This document shows, piece after piece, positions 5,381 to 5,697 of a stretch of 5,697 nt of DNA (positions within the stretch are counted from its first letter, which is position 1; every line of letters starts with the position of its first letter). The notes beneath the pieces were generated by a model. The model saw nothing but the letters and a program-made list of their open reading frames with translations, was not told the DNA's origin and did not search any database. The position numbers and the translations under genes are program-made. Source of the DNA: Candidatus Kaiserbacteria bacterium RIFCSPHIGHO2_02_FULL_54_11b. GTDB taxonomy: Bacteria > Patescibacteriota > Minisyncoccia > Phycocordibacterales > UBA2100. Where the stretch lies: assembly GCA_001781275.1 (NCBI GenBank), contig MFLH01000007.1, forward strand, positions 13,999-19,695, written 5' to 3'.

Positions 5381-5409
5381 TTGACATAGCCCAAATAATG
5401 GGTTATTGT
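5381..5409 (+). promoter_or_regulatory. Sigma70-type promoter for the gene at the right end
   Basis: A perfect -35 box TTGACA (5381-5386) and TATTGT (5404-5409) are separated by 17 bases. Transcription would begin near 5416, giving a leader of about 55 bases before the ATG at 5472. It is only 20 bases past the rpsI stop, so the downstream gene forms its own unit, although read-through from rpsI is possible. Confidence 0.7.
5388..5404 (+). promoter_or_regulatory. Inverted repeat within the promoter spacer, possible operator or terminator stem
   Basis: AGCCCA (5388-5393) and TGGGTT (5399-5404) pair as six base pairs, one of them G-T, around the loop AATAA. The repeat fills nearly the whole spacer between the -35 and -10 boxes and includes the first base of the -10. 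That is a typical place for a repressor site. As RNA it could be a stem followed by TATTGTT, a poor T tract, which would make it a weak terminator for rpsI transcripts. Confidence 0.35.
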
Positions 5410-5459
5410 TGCGGCTGCGTGATAACAGGGTGGCGTATCTGAAACAAGGCAATCCAACC

Positions 5460-5464
5460 GGAGG
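5460..5464 (+). promoter_or_regulatory. Strong Shine-Dalgarno (GGAGG) before the right-end gene
   Basis: GGAGG lies seven bases before ATG 5472, which is optimal spacing, and it decides that start codon. It stands out because none of the nine ribosomal-block genes in the window has a comparable site. Confidence 0.8.
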
Positions 5465-5471
5465 AAATTCG

Positions 5472-5697
5472 ATGCAGAAGTTAGAGTCGATGACGGGTCG
5501 TGGGGCTCGCTTCGTCACACGCGTCATTATCGTGGCGTTTGTGGGGCTGGGAGTTGCTGGGGCCGTTGCCTACAGCAAAAAGCCCCCCCAACCACTTCGA
5601 ACCTTCGAGTTCCTGCCGACTGCTAGCTTCGTGTTCGCCCTCCCAAAGGAGGACAACGAGGCTGTCAGCGAGCAAGATATCGCCGTTGCCTTTGGGC
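5472..5697 (+). CDS. Membrane-anchored or secreted protein of unknown function (3' end outside window)
   Basis: The reading frame is open from ATG 5472 to the window end, giving the first 75 residues. The start is supported by GGAGG at 5460-5464 and a promoter at 5381-5409. Residues 1-17 are basic (Lys3, Arg10, Arg13, Arg17), residues 18-34 are hydrophobic (VIIVAFVGLGVAGAVAY), and Lys-Lys-Pro-Pro follows. This is either a signal peptide, with AVA at 31-33 as a possible signal-peptidase site, or an N-terminal membrane anchor. The visible part beyond it (RTFEFLPTASFVFALPKEDN, then acidic residues) matches no family I recognise. It is a separate transcription unit from rpsI. No function can be assigned from this fragment. 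Confidence 0.75.
   Translation, partial: MQKLESMTGRGARFVTRVIIVAFVGLGVAGAVAYSKKPPQPLRTFEFLPTASFVFALPKEDNEAVSEQDIAVAFG

Noticed and set aside
5411..5440. Leader of the last gene resembling the 3' end of 16S rRNA (GTGATAACAGGGTGGCGTA)
   Set aside because: The likeness covers only about 20 bases with several mismatches, and flanking 16S sequence is absent, so it is most likely chance.
5481..5675. 64-codon minus-strand reading frame at the right end
   Set aside because: It lies opposite a frame supported by a promoter and a perfect Shine-Dalgarno, and has neither itself.
1..5697. CRISPR array, insertion sequence, tRNA or prophage remnants
   Set aside because: No regularly spaced repeats, terminal inverted repeats, transposase motifs or cloverleaf-like sequence were seen; nearly all of the window is accounted for by genes.

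Overview
The window is a bacterial ribosomal-protein and RNA-polymerase block, all on the + strand: infA, rpmJ, rpsM, rpsK, rpsD, rpoA, rplQ, rplM, rpsI. It is flanked by two genes for membrane-anchored or secreted proteins of unknown function. The gene order, the short L13, the S4 without its N-terminal zinc cysteines, and the single-pass membrane protein next to infA suggest a Patescibacteria (CPR) genome, probably in the Parcubacteria branch. This placement is inferred from remembered family features, not from a search. infA stops at TGA exactly where IF-1 should end, so TGA is read as stop; this argues against the CPR lineages that read TGA as glycine.

Layout. Positions 9-1229 encode a 406-residue protein with one N-terminal membrane helix; its true start may lie before the window. 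A strong sigma70-type promoter (1242-1270) follows its stop codon directly. infA (1284-1490) begins 13 bases after the -10 box, so its mRNA would be almost leaderless. rpmJ (1564-1677), rpsM, rpsK and rpsD follow, with tight spacing from rpmJ to rpsD. A second good promoter overlaps the last codons of rpsD (3103-3131) and would drive rpoA, rplQ and rplM, with rpsI after a 48-base gap. After rpsI there is a small hairpin, then a third promoter (5381-5409) with an inverted repeat in its spacer. A perfect Shine-Dalgarno then leads into a new gene cut off by the window end (5472-5697).

How the genes work together. IF-1, S13, S11, S4 and S9 act on or in the small subunit, L36, L17 and L13 belong to the large subunit, and alpha is the assembly scaffold of RNA polymerase. 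The block couples ribosome and polymerase supply, as in the classical alpha operon, here fused to the rplM-rpsI pair.

I do not see a new biological system here. The points worth a second look are regulatory: a near-leaderless infA, ribosomal genes that mostly lack Shine-Dalgarno sites but share T at -1, a promoter embedded in rpsD, and a palindrome inside the promoter of the last gene. The two flanking proteins are the only genes of unknown function. I saw no tRNA, rRNA, CRISPR array, insertion sequence or attachment site.
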